Origin: Camarhynchus parvulus
Taxonomy: Eukaryota > Chordata > Aves > Passeriformes > Thraupidae
DNA: 64,000 nt
Reading direction: 5' to 3'
Assembly (NCBI RefSeq): GCF_901933205.1
Contig: NW_022148248.1
Location: 1 to 64,000, forward strand
The position numbers and the translations under genes are program-made. The first letter of the stretch is position 1. Each line of letters starts with the position of its first letter. The notes beneath the pieces are model-generated. The model was not told the DNA's origin. It searched no databases and worked only from the letters and a program-made list of their open reading frames with translations. Positions 1-12,800 of the stretch are shown here, piece after piece.

Positions 1-165
1 ATTTTGGGATAAATAAACTGCAGATTTTGGGCTGAATAAATCGCAGATTTTGGGCTGAATAAATCGCAGATTTTGGGATAAATAAATCGCACATTTTGGG
101 ATAAATAAATCGCAGATTTTGGGATGAATAAATCGCAGATTTTGGGATAAATAAATCACAGTCGC
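1..165. repeat. AT-rich minisatellite, ~22-bp unit
   Basis: About seven units of AAATCGCAGATTTTGGG plus ATAAAT, in the STAG3 intron that runs off the left edge. The following 230-830 is a looser ~24-bp array built on TTTTCAGGGTTTTGGGGTTGG. No exon is seen in either stretch. Confidence 0.85.
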
Positions 166-834
166 GGCGGATTGGGATACCCGAGCCGATTCCCAACAAA
201 TTCCCCGGGACTGGGGAGGGGTTGGTACGGAACTCTCCCAGTTTGGGACTGGAATTTTCACAGTTTGGGGTCGAATTTGTCAGGATTTTTGGGCTGAAAT
301 TTTCAGGGTTTGGGGTCAGAATTCCTGGGGGTTTTGGGGTTGGGATTTTCAGGGTTTTGGGGTTGGGATTTTCAGGGTTTTGGGATTGAAATTCTCACAT
401 TTTTGAGGCTGGAATCCTCAGGGTTTTTGGGGTTGGAATTTTCAGAGTCTGGAATTGGAATTCTCAGGATTTTGGGATTGAAATTCTCAGATTTTTGGGG
501 TTGGAATTTTCAGAGTTTGGGGTTGGAATTTTCAGGGTTTTGGGATCAGAATTCCTGGAGTTTTGGGGTCAGGATTCCCAAGGTTTTTCGAGTTTGGAAT
601 TCTGAGGATTTAGGGCTGGAATTCTGAGAGTTTGGGATCAGAATTTTCAGGGTTTTGGGATCAGAATTCCTGGGTTCTGAGGTTGGAATTTTCAGGTTTT
701 GGGGCTGGAGTGCTGAGCATTTTGGAGCTGGAATTCCCGAGTTTTAGGGGTTTGGAATTCCCAGATTTTGGGGCAGGAATTCCCAGATTTTGGTTGGAAT
801 TTTGGGATTTTGGTTGGAATTTTGGGATTTTCAC

Positions 835-3800
835 CTCTGGTACAGGAACCTGCCCGCGGCCGAGGCCAGGGCGCGGCTGGACACGAACACCACGGGGAAG
901 ATGCTCTGGCAATCCTCGGGGCTCAGCGCCTCCTCCAGGTTCCTGGGAATTGTCCCGCAAATTCCAGAAATTCCAGAAATCCCAGAAATTCCAGAAATCC
1001 CGGGTCCCCAATTCCCCTTCCCCAGCCCAAAATTCCCCCAAAAATTCGAGATTCTGGGGCCTCCTGGACCCCAAATTCCAGATTTCCCCCCCTAAATCCC
1101 CAAATTTCCCCCCCAAAATTCCCAAATCCCGAATTCCCAAATTCCCCCCCCCAAATTCCCCCCCCCCCAATTTCCCATCCCAAATCCCCAATTTTCCACC
1201 CTAAATTCCCAAACTCCCCAATTTCCCAAATCCCCAATGTATTTCCCAAATCCCGAATCCCTGACCCCAAATTCCCGCTAAAATCCCAATTTCCAACCCC
1301 AAATCCCCAAAATTCCCGAATTCTCAATTTCCCCCCCAAATTTCCCCAAATTCCCGTTTTTCTCACCTGTCCATGTCCGTGAGCAGCCGCAGCACCTCCA
1401 GGGCCACCTGGGGCTCCTTGTCGTGAGCCATGGCCACCAGCCGCGGCTGCAGGACCGAAATCCCCAAAATTCCCAAAATTCCCAAAATTCCCCAATTCCC
1501 AAACTGCCCAAATTCCCCAAAATTCCCCAAAATTCCCAAAAATCCCCAATTCCCAAACTCCCCAAAATTCCCAATTCCCAAACTGCCCAAATTCCCCAAA
1601 ATCCCCAAAAATTCCCAAACTGCCCAAATTCCCCAAAATCCCCAAAAATTCCTAATAATTCCCAATTCCCAAAATCCCCAAAATCCGGGACTTGGGCACC
1701 CCCAGCCCCAATTTCCCACTTTTCCCCTTTCTCAAGCTTTTCCAATTCCATCTTTTCCCCATTTTCCAGGCCTTTTTTATTCCATTTTCATCCCATTTTT
1801 ATCCCATTTTCCCCATTCCAGATCTGATTTATCCCATTTTTATCCAATTTTTATCCAACTTTTATCCCATTTTTATCCCACTTTTATTCCATTTTTATTC
1901 CATTTTTATTCCATTTTTATTCCATTTTTATTCCATTTTTATCCCATTTTTATTCCATTTTTATCCCATTTTTATCCCATTTTTATCCCATTTTTATCCC
2001 ATTTTTATCCCATTTTTATCCCATTTTTATCCCACTTTTATCCCATTTTTATCCCATTTTCCCCACTCTTTCCCCATCCCAGGCTTTTTTAAATCCCATT
2101 TTTCCTGACCATTTTTAGCTCATTTTCCCCACATTTCCACCCACTCCATCCCCCCCATTTTCCCCACATTTTTCTCCATTTTTCTCCATTTCCCCCCCAA
2201 TTTTCCCCTCCTCCCACCCCCATTTTTCCCATTCATTTTTTCCCTTTTTCCCCAGTTTTTCCCTTTTCCCCCCATGTCTTTTTCCCCCCAATTTTTCTCC
2301 ATTTCCCACACTTATTTTCCCCCTTTTTTTCTCAGATTTTCCTCCATTTCTCCCATTTATTTTCCCCCATTTTCCCATTAATTTTTCCCATTGATTTTTC
2401 CCATTTTCCCTCCTTTTCCCCCATTGATTTTTCCCATTTCCCCCCATTTTTCCCATTTATTTTCCTCGTTTATTTGTTCCCATTTATTTTTCCATTTCTC
2501 CCCATTTTCCCCATCTATTTTTCCCATTTCCCCGCCCAATATTTTCCTTTTTTCCCCCATTTTTCCCCATTTCTCCCCTGGATTTTTCCCACTTTCCATT
2601 TCCCCATTTTTTCCATATCTCCCCATTTATTTCCCATATCTCCCCATTTATTTCCCCATTTATTTCCCCATAATTCCCCATTTCTTTCCCCATTTATTTC
2701 CCCATAATTCCCCATTTATTTTCCCATTTATTTCCCATATCTCCCCATTTATTTCCTCATAATTCCCCATTTCTTTCCCCATTTATTTTCCCACATTTCC
2801 CCATTTATTTCCCATTTCTTTCCCCACTTATTTCCCATATTTCCCCATTTATCTCCCCATTTATTTCCCCATAATTCCCCATTTATCTCCCCATTTATTT
2901 CCCCATAATTCCCCATTTATTTCCCATATTTCCCCATTTAATTCCCCATTTATTTCCCCATTTCTTTCCCCATAATTCCCCATATTTCCCCATTTATTTC
3001 CCCATAATTCCCCATTTATTTTCCCCACATTTCCCCATTTATCTCCCATTTCTTTGCCCCATTTCCGTGCCCACCTTGAACCTCTCTGTGAAGAGCTCCA
3101 GGCTCGGGGCCATCTCGGGGATTCCGTAAATTCCCTGCAGGGCCCCCCGCTGACGCAGCGCAGCCGCACCTCGCCCTGCTGGGGAGCGCAGAGCGGCAAC
3201 GTCAGCCCCCGAATCCCCAAATCCGCCTTTGCCCCAGCTGCTCCCCAATCCTCCCCATTTGCTCCCCAATCCTCCCCAGCTGCTGCCCAATCCTCCCCAG
3301 CTGCTCCCCAGTCCTCCCCAATCCTCCCCATTTGCTCCCCAATCCTCCCCATTTGCTCCCCAATCCTCCCCAATCCTCCCCAATTCTCCCCAGCCGCTCC
3401 CCAATTCTCCCCAGCCGCTCCCCAATTCTCCCCAGCCGCTCCCCAATCCTCCCCAGCCGCTCCCCAATCCTCCCCATTTGCTCCCCAATCCTCCCCAGCT
3501 GCTCCCCAATTCTCCCCATTTGCTCCCCAATCCTCCCCAGCTGCTCCCCAGTCCTCCCCAGCTGCTCCCCAATTCTCCCCATTTGCTCCCCAATCCTCCC
3601 CAGCTGCTCCCCAATCCTCCCCAATCCTCCCCAGCCGCTCCCCAATCCTCCCCAGCCGCTCCCCAATTCTCCCCAGCCGCCCCCCCATTCTCCCCAATCC
3701 TCCCCATTTGCTCCCCAATCCTCCCCAGCCGCTCCCCAATTCTCCCAATTTTCCCCCCAATTTTTTCCCATTTTCCCCCGTTTTTTACCCCTTTTCCCCA

Positions 3801-6800
3801 CTTTCCCCCCATTTTTTCCCAATTTTCCCCCGCATTTCCCTGTTTTCCCCAATTTTTCTATTTTCCCTCAATTTTCCTCATCCCAACCCCATTTTCCCTC
3901 CATTTTTCCCATTTTCCCTCCATTTTTTCCCATTTTCCCTCCATTTTTCCCATTTTCCCTCCATTTTTCCCATTTTCCCTCCATTTTTTCCCATTTTCCT
4001 CCATTTTCCCATTTTCCCTCCATTTTCCCATTTTCCCTCCATTTTTTCCCCTTTTCCCTCCATTTTTCCCATTTTCCCTCCATTTTTCCCATTTTCCCTC
4101 CATTTTTCCCATTTTCCCTCCATTTTTTCCCATTTTCCCTCCATTTTTCCCATTTTCCCTCCATTTTTCCCATTTTCCCTCCATTTTTTCCCATTTTCCC
4201 TCCATTTTTCCCATTTTCCCTCCATTTTTCCCATTTTCCCTCCATTTTTCCCATTTTCCCTCCATTTTTTCCCATTTTCCCTCCATTTTCCCCATTTTCC
4301 CTCCATTTTCCCCATTTTCCCTCCATTTTTCCCATTTTCCCACCATTTTTCCCATTTTCCCTCCATTTTTCCCCATTTTCCCACCATTTTTCCCCATTCT
4401 CTCCCATTTTCCCCATTCTCCCTCATTCCCAACCCATCTGCCCCCATCTTTTCCCAAATATTCCCCGTTTGCCCCAGAATTCCTGGGATTTTCCCCCATT
4501 TCCCCCAGGATTTGCCCAGATTTTCCCCCATTGTTCCAGGATTTTCCTGGGGTATTCCCCCATTTTTCCCAGAGTTTCCCCCCATTTTTCCTGGAATTTT
4601 CCTGGATTTTCCCCCTAGATTTCTCCCAGGATTTTTCCCAATTTTTCTTGGATTTTTTCCCATTTTTCTCTGATTTTTTTTCCCATTTTCCCCGGGATTT
4701 TTTCCCTATTTTTTCCCCAGGATTTCCCCCATTTTTCCCCTGATTTTTCCTTCTTTTTTTTTTCCAATTTCCCCCTTTTTTCCCCCCATTTCCGTGCCCA
4801 CCTTGTCGTGCAGGGTCCAGCCCAGGTACTTGAGGTGGCTCACCCAGGAAGGACCCAGGAATTCCCCGTTTTTCCCCATTTTTTCGGATTTTTTCCCCAT
4901 TTTTTCGGATTTTTTCCCCATTTTTTCGGATTTTTCCCGTTTTTTCCCGTTTTCCCCCCGTTTCCGCGCCCACCTTGTCGTGCAGGGTCCAGCCCAGGTA
5001 CTTGAGGTGGCTGTCGGTCAGGAAGGAGCCGGGGAACCTCCGGACCCACAGCCCCAGCTCCTCCATGCAGAGCGCGCGGATCTCGGGCACCACGTCCCTG
5101 CCGGGGGAAACTGCCAACAGCGGCCCCAAAACCCCCAAAATCCACCCAAAACCCCCAAAATCCACCCAAAATCCCCCAAATCCACCCAAATCACCCCAAA
5201 ATCCACCCAAAATCCACCCAAATCCACCCCAAAACCCCCAAAATCCACCAAAATCCACCCAAAATCCACCCAAATCCACCCCAAAACCCCCAAAATCCAC
5301 CCAAAATCCCCCAAATCCACCCCAAAACCCCCAAAACCCACCAAAATCCACCCAAAATCCCCAAAATCCACCCAAAATCCACCCAAAATCCCCAAAATCC
5401 ACCCAAATCACCCCAAAATCCACCCAAAATCCACCCAAATCCACCCCAGAACCCCCAAAATCCACCAAAATCCACCCAAAATCCCCCAAATCCACCCAAA
5501 ATCCCGCCAAAATCCCCTCAAATCACCCCGAAATCCCCTCAAATCACCCCAAAATCCATCCAAAATCCATCTTAAATCCACCCAAATCCCCTCAAATCAC
5601 CCCAAAACCCCCAAAATCCACCCAAATCCCCCAAAATCCATCCAAAATCCATCCCCAATCCACCCAAATCCCCTCAAATCACCCCAAATCCACCCAAAAT
5701 CCTCCCTAAAATCCCTTTAATCCTAAAATCCCCCCAGAGCCCCCAAAATTCCACCCCTGGGACCCCAAAATTCCCATTAACCTCAAAATCCCCCCTTCAA
5801 ACCTCAAATCTCCCCTCACCCCTTTTTTCTTGTTTTTGCCCATTTTTTCCCAATTTTCTCCCATTCTCTCCCATTCTTTTCCCTTTTTTCCCCATTTTAC
5901 CCCATTTCCCCCCCTTTAGCCCATTTTTACCCCATTTCACGGCTTTTTCCCCATTTTGCTCCATCCTATCCCCGTTTTCCCCCATCCCATTCCACTTTTT
6001 CCCATTTTTACCCATTTTATCCCATTCTTTCTCACTTTTTCCCCGTTTTTCACCATTTTTCTCACCATTTTCCCCTTTTTCCCCCGTTTTCTCACCGGTA
6101 CCGATGCACGAAGACGCCCTTGAAGATCCCGTTCATCAGCAGCTCCAGCTCCTCCTGCTGCTCCCTCAGCTACAATTCCCAAAATTCCCCCCGAAATCCA
6201 TCCAAATTCCCAAAATCCCACCCGAAATCCCACAAAAATCCCCAAAAAGTCCCACTCAAAATCCATCAAAATCCCCCCCAAATCCCGTTCATCAGCAGCT
6301 CCAGCTCCTCCCGCAGCTGCAATTCCCAAAATCCCCCAAAATTCCACCCAAAATCCCCCAAAATCCCACCCAAATCCCACCCAAAATTCCACCCAAATCC
6401 CACCCAAAATTCCCCCCAAAATCCACCAAATCCCACCCAAAATCCCACCCAAAACTCCCTCACAATCCCCTCAAAAACCCAAATTTTCACCTAAAATCCC
6501 CCAAATTCCCCCCAAAATCCCCAACTTTCCATCTAAAATCCCAAACTCCCAAATATTCACCTAAAGCGCCCCCAAAATTACCAAAACCCGCCCAAAACCA
6601 CCCCAAATCCCCCAAAAGTCCCAAATTTTCACCAAAAATCCCCCAAACTCCCCTCAAAATCTCCAATTTTTCACCTAAAATCCCAAATTCCCAAAATCCC
6701 CAAATTTCCACCTAAAAGCCCCCAAAATTCCCAAATATTCACCCCAAAATTCCCAAACTTTCACCCCACACCCCCCAAAATTCTGGTGTTCCCCTATTTT

Positions 6801-9800
6801 TTCCATTTTCCTGGGTTTTCCCCCATTTTTTCCCACTTCTCCCCATTTTTGTCCCTGATTTTCCCCCACTTTTTCCCCCCACTCTCATTCCCATTTCCCC
6901 CAATTTTTTCCTTTTTTTCCCCCATTTTTTCCCCAAAATCCCCGTTTTTCACCCCGTTTTCATTGCCCACCTGCAGCTCTCTGTCCCTCAGGGTCTCCAG
7001 GCGCTCGCTGCCCCTCCGGCCGGACTCTTTTTCCCCCATTTTTTTGTATTTTCCCCCATTTTTTGTATTTTCCCCCATTTTTTCCTATTTTCTCCCAATT
7101 TTCCTGTTTTTTCCCATTTCCCCCGTTTTTATCCCTGATTTCCCCCCATTTTTCCCCATCTCCCCCTCACTTTCCCCCCATTTTTGTTCTCATTTCCCCC
7201 ATTTTTCTGCCTTTTTTTTCTCTGTTTTTCCGGGTTTTTCCCTTTTTCCCAAAATCCCCGTTTTTCAGCCCATTTTCATTGCCCACCTGCAGCTGCCTGT
7301 CCCTCAGGGCCTCCAGGCGCTCGCTGCCCCTCCGGCCGGGCTCTTTGCCCTTTTCTGCCCCAAACTGGCGCTGACAATTCTCCTGCTGCTGCCCCACGGC
7401 CAGCGCCACCTCCACCAGCGAGCTCATCAGCTTCAGCGCTGCAAAAACGGGGAGAAAAACGGGGAAAAACGGGAAAAAGGAGAGAAAATGGGGAAAAATG
7501 GGGAAAACAGGCGAAAAAATGGGGAAAATAGGCGAAAAAATGGGGAAAAAAGGAGAATAAACAGAGCAGCAATGGGGGAAATCCCAGCAGGGAGTGCATC
7601 GGCCTCAGGGTTGGAAATGGGGGAAAAACGGGGAATTTGGGTAAAAGGGGACAAAAAAGTGGAAAAAATGGGAAAAAACAGGGAAAAATGGGAAAAATAG
7701 GTGAAAAAATGGGGAAAAAATGAGAAAAAGCAGAAAAAGATGGGAAAAAAATTAGAAAAACTGAGGAAAAAAAGAGAAAAAACCGGGTAAAAGGATTTAA
7801 AAATCGAGAAAAATCAGGAATAAAACGTGAAAAAAACAAGAAAGAAACAGGAAAAAAAAGGGGAAAAGAGTGAGAAAAACCAGGAGAAAAGTGGAAAAGC
7901 AGGAATGCTCAGGGCTGGAGAGGAAAGAAGAGAACGGGCAGGATCACAAAGCGCAGGAGGGGCAGCGCACCTGCCAGGGTGCCGGTGTGGCGGAACGGGC
8001 GCACCTGCGAGTCGGCCAGGCCCGTGAGGAACGACAGCAGCGAGTCCATGAGGAAACCGTCCTGCAGCTCGCGGTGCTGCCCGCGCGACACCAGCGCCGC
8101 CAGGAGCTCACAGAAACCAGCGCGGAACCGGCGCCACGGATGGGAGCTCTGAGAGAACGGGTACTCTGGGGAGTCCTGAAATACAGAAATATAAATGTAA
8201 ATGTAAATGTGAATGCATCCATAAACACAGTCCATGAGGAAAACCTCCGTGCAGCCCCGCAACAGCACTGCCAGGAGCTCACAGAAACCAGCGCGGAACC
8301 GGCGCCAGGGCTGGGAGCTCTGAGAGAACGGGTACTCTGGGGAGTCCTGAAATGTAAATATAAATATAAAAATTTAATAAATTAATATAAATACATTCAT
8401 AAATCTGCCCAGAACTGGCACTGGCAGGAGCTCACAGAAACCCGAGCGGAACCGGCGCCAGGGCTGGGAGCTCAGGGACAATGGGTACTCTGGGGAGTCC
8501 TGAAAATATAGAAATATAAATGTAAATGTAAATGTAAACGTATCCATAAATGCAGCCAAACGCAAAGGTGCTGCAGCTCCTGATGAATTCACTGAAAATC
8601 CACCAAAAATCCACCAAAAATCCACTGAAAATCCACCGAAAATCCACTGAAAATCCACCTAAAAATCCAATAAAAATGCACTGAAAATCCACCAAAAATC
8701 CAATAAAAATGCACCGAAAATCCACCAAAAATCCAATAAAAATGCACTGAAAATCCACCAAAAATCCAATAAAAATGCACTGAAAATCCACCAAAAATCC
8801 AATAAAAATGCACTGAAAATCCACCAAAAATCCAATAAAAATCCACTGAAAATCCACCAAAAATCCAATAAAAATGCACTGAAAATCCACCAAAAATCCA
8901 GTAAAAATCCACTGAAAATTCCCTGAAAATCCCCCAAAAATCCACACATCACCAGAGTGCTGGGATAAAAATATACAAAATAAATATAAAACAAATATAT
9001 AGAAATGTATCCTGGAAATAAAGAAATACAAATAAATAAATGGAAATATATCCATCAATCCACCCAAATCCAAATGGAACCAGTGCCAGGGCTGGGAATT
9101 CCTGCACAACGGGGACTCTGGGGAGGGCTGGAAACAGAGAAATAAAAATAAATCCAGGGAAAAGACACCAAAAATCCAGGGACAAATGGGAGGCCTGGAA
9201 ATAAATCTAAGTAAAGAAATAAATGCACCAAAAATCCTGGGAAAAGGCACCAAAAATCCAGGGGGAAAGGGAACTTCAGGGAGACCTGCAAATAAATCCA
9301 AATAAACAAATAAATACACCAAAAATCCCAGGAAAAAAAAAAACCACCAAAAATCCAAGGAAAAAACACCAAAAAAATCCAGGGACAGAGGGGACTCCAG
9401 GGAGACCTGCAAATAAATCCAGGGAAAACACCAAAAATTCCAGGAAAACAACAAGAATTCCAGGGGGAACCTGGAAAATTCCCCGGGACAGCCCCAAAAT
9501 TCCCAGGAGAAGCCCCAAAACCCCCAGGAAAAGCCCCAAAACCCCCAGGAAAGCCCCAAACCCCCAGGAAAAGCCCCAAAACCCCCAGGAAAAGCCCCAA
9601 AACCCCCAGGAAAAGCCCCAAAAGCCCCGCGGAAGCCCCAAAAGCCCCAGGAAAAGCCCCAAAACCCCCAGGAAAAGCCCCCAAACCCCCAGGAAAGCCC
9701 CAAAACCCCCAGGAAAAGCCCCAAAAGCCCCAGGAAAAGCCCCAAAACCCCCAGGAAAAGCCCCAAACCCCCAGGAAAAGCCCCAAAACCCCCAGGAAAA

Positions 9801-12800
9801 GCCCCAAAACCCCAGGAAAAGCCCCCAAAACCCCCAGGAAAGCCCCAAAACCCCCAGGAAAACCCCCAAAACCCCCAGGAAAAGCCCCCAAAAGCCCCAG
9901 GAAAGCCCCAAAAGCCCCAGGAAAAGCCCCAAAACCCCCAGGAAAAGCCCCAAAACCCCCAGGAAAAGCCCCAAAACCCCCAGGAAAGCCCCCAAAACCC
10001 CCAGGAAAGCCCCCAAAACCCCCAGGAAAAGCCCCCAAAAGCCCCAGGAAAGCCCCAAAACCCCCAGGAAAAGCCCCAAAACCCCAGGAAAAGCCCCCAA
10101 AACCCCCAGGAAAACCCCCAAACCCCCGTGAAAGCCCCAAACCACCCCCAGGAAAGCCCCCAAACCCCCGTGAAAGCCCCAAAACCCCCAGGAAAAGCCC
10201 CAAAACCCCCAGGAAAGCCCCAAAATTCCCAGGAAAAGCCCCAAAACCCCCAGGAAAAGCCCCAAAACCCCAGGAAAGCCCCCAAAACCCCCGTGAAAAG
10301 CCCCCCAAACCCCCAGGAAAACCCCCAAAAGCCCCAGGAAGCCCCCAAATCCCCAAGCGGAAGCCCCAAAACCCCCAGGAAAAGCCCCCAAAACCCCCAG
10401 GAAAAGCCCCCAAAACCCCCAGGAAAGCCCCAAAACCCCCAGGAAAGCCCCAAAACCCCCAGGAAAAGCCCCCAAAACCCCAGGAAAAGCCCCCAAAACC
10501 CCCAGGAAAAGCCCCAAACCCCCGTGAAAGCCCCAAAACCCCCAGGAAAGCCCCAAACCCCCGTGAAAGCCCCAAAACCCCCAGGAAAAGCCCCCAAAAC
10601 CCCCCAGGAAAGCCCCAAAATTCCCAGGAAAAGCCCCAAAACCCCCAGGAAAAGCCCCCAAAACCCCAGGAAAGCCCCAAAACCCCCAGGAAAGCCCCAA
10701 AATCCCCAGGAAAGCCCCAAAACCCCCGTGAAAAGCCCCCCAAACCCCCAGGAAAAGCCCCAAAAGCCCCGCGGAAGCCCCAAATCCCCCGCGGAAGCCC
10801 CAAATCCCCGTGAAAGCCCCAAAACCCCCGCGGAAGCCCCGGTACCTCCTGGAAGGTCTCGGTGAGCCTCCGGATGATCTCGGAGTTCTGCAGCTCCCGG
10901 AACATCTCCGGGCTCACCACGCCTGAAAATCCCCGAGGATTCCTTTCCCCACAGCCCAAACCCCAGGATTCCAAGGTTTTCCCCATTTCTCTCAACCCCA
11001 GCCCCAAAATTCCCCATTTTCCCTCATCCCAATCCCATTTCACCCCGTTTTTCCCCATCCCAATCCCATTCTTCCCAATCTCAGCCCCAGGATTTTTCAT
11101 TTTCCCTCATCCCAATCCCGTTTTTCCCAATCCCAATATTCCCCATTTTCCCTCATCCCAATCCCATTTCTCCCTCTGTTTTTCCTGATTTTCCCTCATT
11201 TTCCCCATTTTCCCCCTCATTTTCTCCTTTTTTTTCCCATTTTTTCTGATTTCTGCCCCATTCCCACCCCTGCAGCCGCAGGAGCGCACGGTGAAGTTGA
11301 GCAGCGCCAGGAACTCCCTCATTTTTCCTGGTTTTTATCCCATTTTTCCCCAATTTTTTCACTCGTTTTCCCCATTTTTCCCGGGTTTTTTCCCCATTTT
11401 TCCCAATTCCCCCGTTTTTGCCCCGTTTCTCACCCCGGCAGCCGCAGGAGCGCACGATGAAATTGAGCAGCTCGAGGAACGCGGCCTCCCGGTCCCGCCG
11501 GTACCACTCCAGCCACTCGTCCACCAGGGTCTGAGCAGCAATTTGGGGGGAAAAAAGGGAATTCAGGGGAAAAAAGGGAATTTGGGAGGAAAAAATTAAT
11601 TTTGGGGAAAAAAACCGGGAATTTTGGGGGGGAAAAAAACAGATTTTTATGAGAAAAAAATTGAGATTTCAGGAGGGAAAAAATTATGAGCTTCAAGGGA
11701 AAAAAGAGAATTTTAGGAGGAAAACAATTTTAGGAAAACATAGAAATGTGCTGGGAAAAAGATCGGAATTTTGTAGGGGGAAAAATAAGAATTTTGCAGG
11801 GAAATGAAAGGAATTTCAAGGGAGAACACAGGGGTTTCAGGAGGGAAAAAAATCTGGAAATTTTGGGGGAAAAACAGAAATTTCAGGGGGAAAAAAGAGA
11901 ATTTTGGGGGAATAAGAACAATTTCAGGGGGGAAAACGGGAATTTCAGGGGGAAAACGGGAACTTCAGGGGAAAAAAAGGGAATTTCAGGGGAAGGAAAA
12001 ATGGGAATTTCGGGGGAAAATCAGGAATTTTGGGGGGAAAGCCAGGAATTTCAAGTAAAAAAGAAAATTTTGGAGGAAAAAATCGGGAATTTTCATGAAA
12101 AAAACCTGAACATTTAGAGGAAAAACAGGGGAATTTTGAGAGAAAAATTGGGATTTGAGGGGAGAAAGGGGATTTAGGGGAAATCCTGGGAATTCTGGGA
12201 ACCTCCCAGGGATTTCTTTCGATTTTTCGGTACCTCCGTGGCCACCTTTCCCGAAAAAACGGCCTCGAACAGGGAATTCTGCTCCGGGGAATTTCGCTCC
12301 GGGTCCCGCCCATCCCCGCGGGAGACACGGGAGCGCTTCGGGGCCTGAGGGGAAAACGGCGGAAAATCAACGGAAACCGGGGAAAATGAATAAAAATCGG
12401 CTATAACGAGTGGAAATCCGTTAGAAAAATGAGGCTTTTGGGACTTACGAGGCTCCTGGCGGCTCCTCGGGGCGGGCCCCGCTTGCTCCGGGGCCGCAGA
12501 GAGGCCTCGAAGTCGCTGCCGGAGTCGGAACCGTCCGGGAATTCTCTGAGGGGATTTTGGGGGGAAAACCGGGAATTTTGGGGGAAAGGGGGGAAAAAGG
12601 GGTGGGATGGGGGGAAATGGAGAAAAAAATGGGAAAGTGGGGGGAAAATGAGAGAAAAAAATGGGAAAATGAGGGGGGAAAATGAGAGAAAAAAATGGGA
12701 AAATGAGGGGGGAAAAGGGATGGGATTGGGGGAAATGGGGGGAAAAGAGGGGAAATGAGGAGGAAATGGGGGAAAAACTGAGGAAAATGAGGGGAAAATG

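Noticed and set aside
3054..5510. Open frames of 400-550 residues on both strands
   Set aside because: Pro/Ser/Phe or Gly/Lys/Asn repeats from short-period arrays; all frames are open alike and real STAG3 exons use short separate segments.
8432..11017. 861-residue minus-strand open frame rich in Gly-Phe-Trp
   Set aside because: It is the read-through of a 20-21 bp minisatellite with no stop words. STAG3 exon 5 lies inside it but is bounded by splice sites; the remainder has no family resemblance and two other frames are also open.
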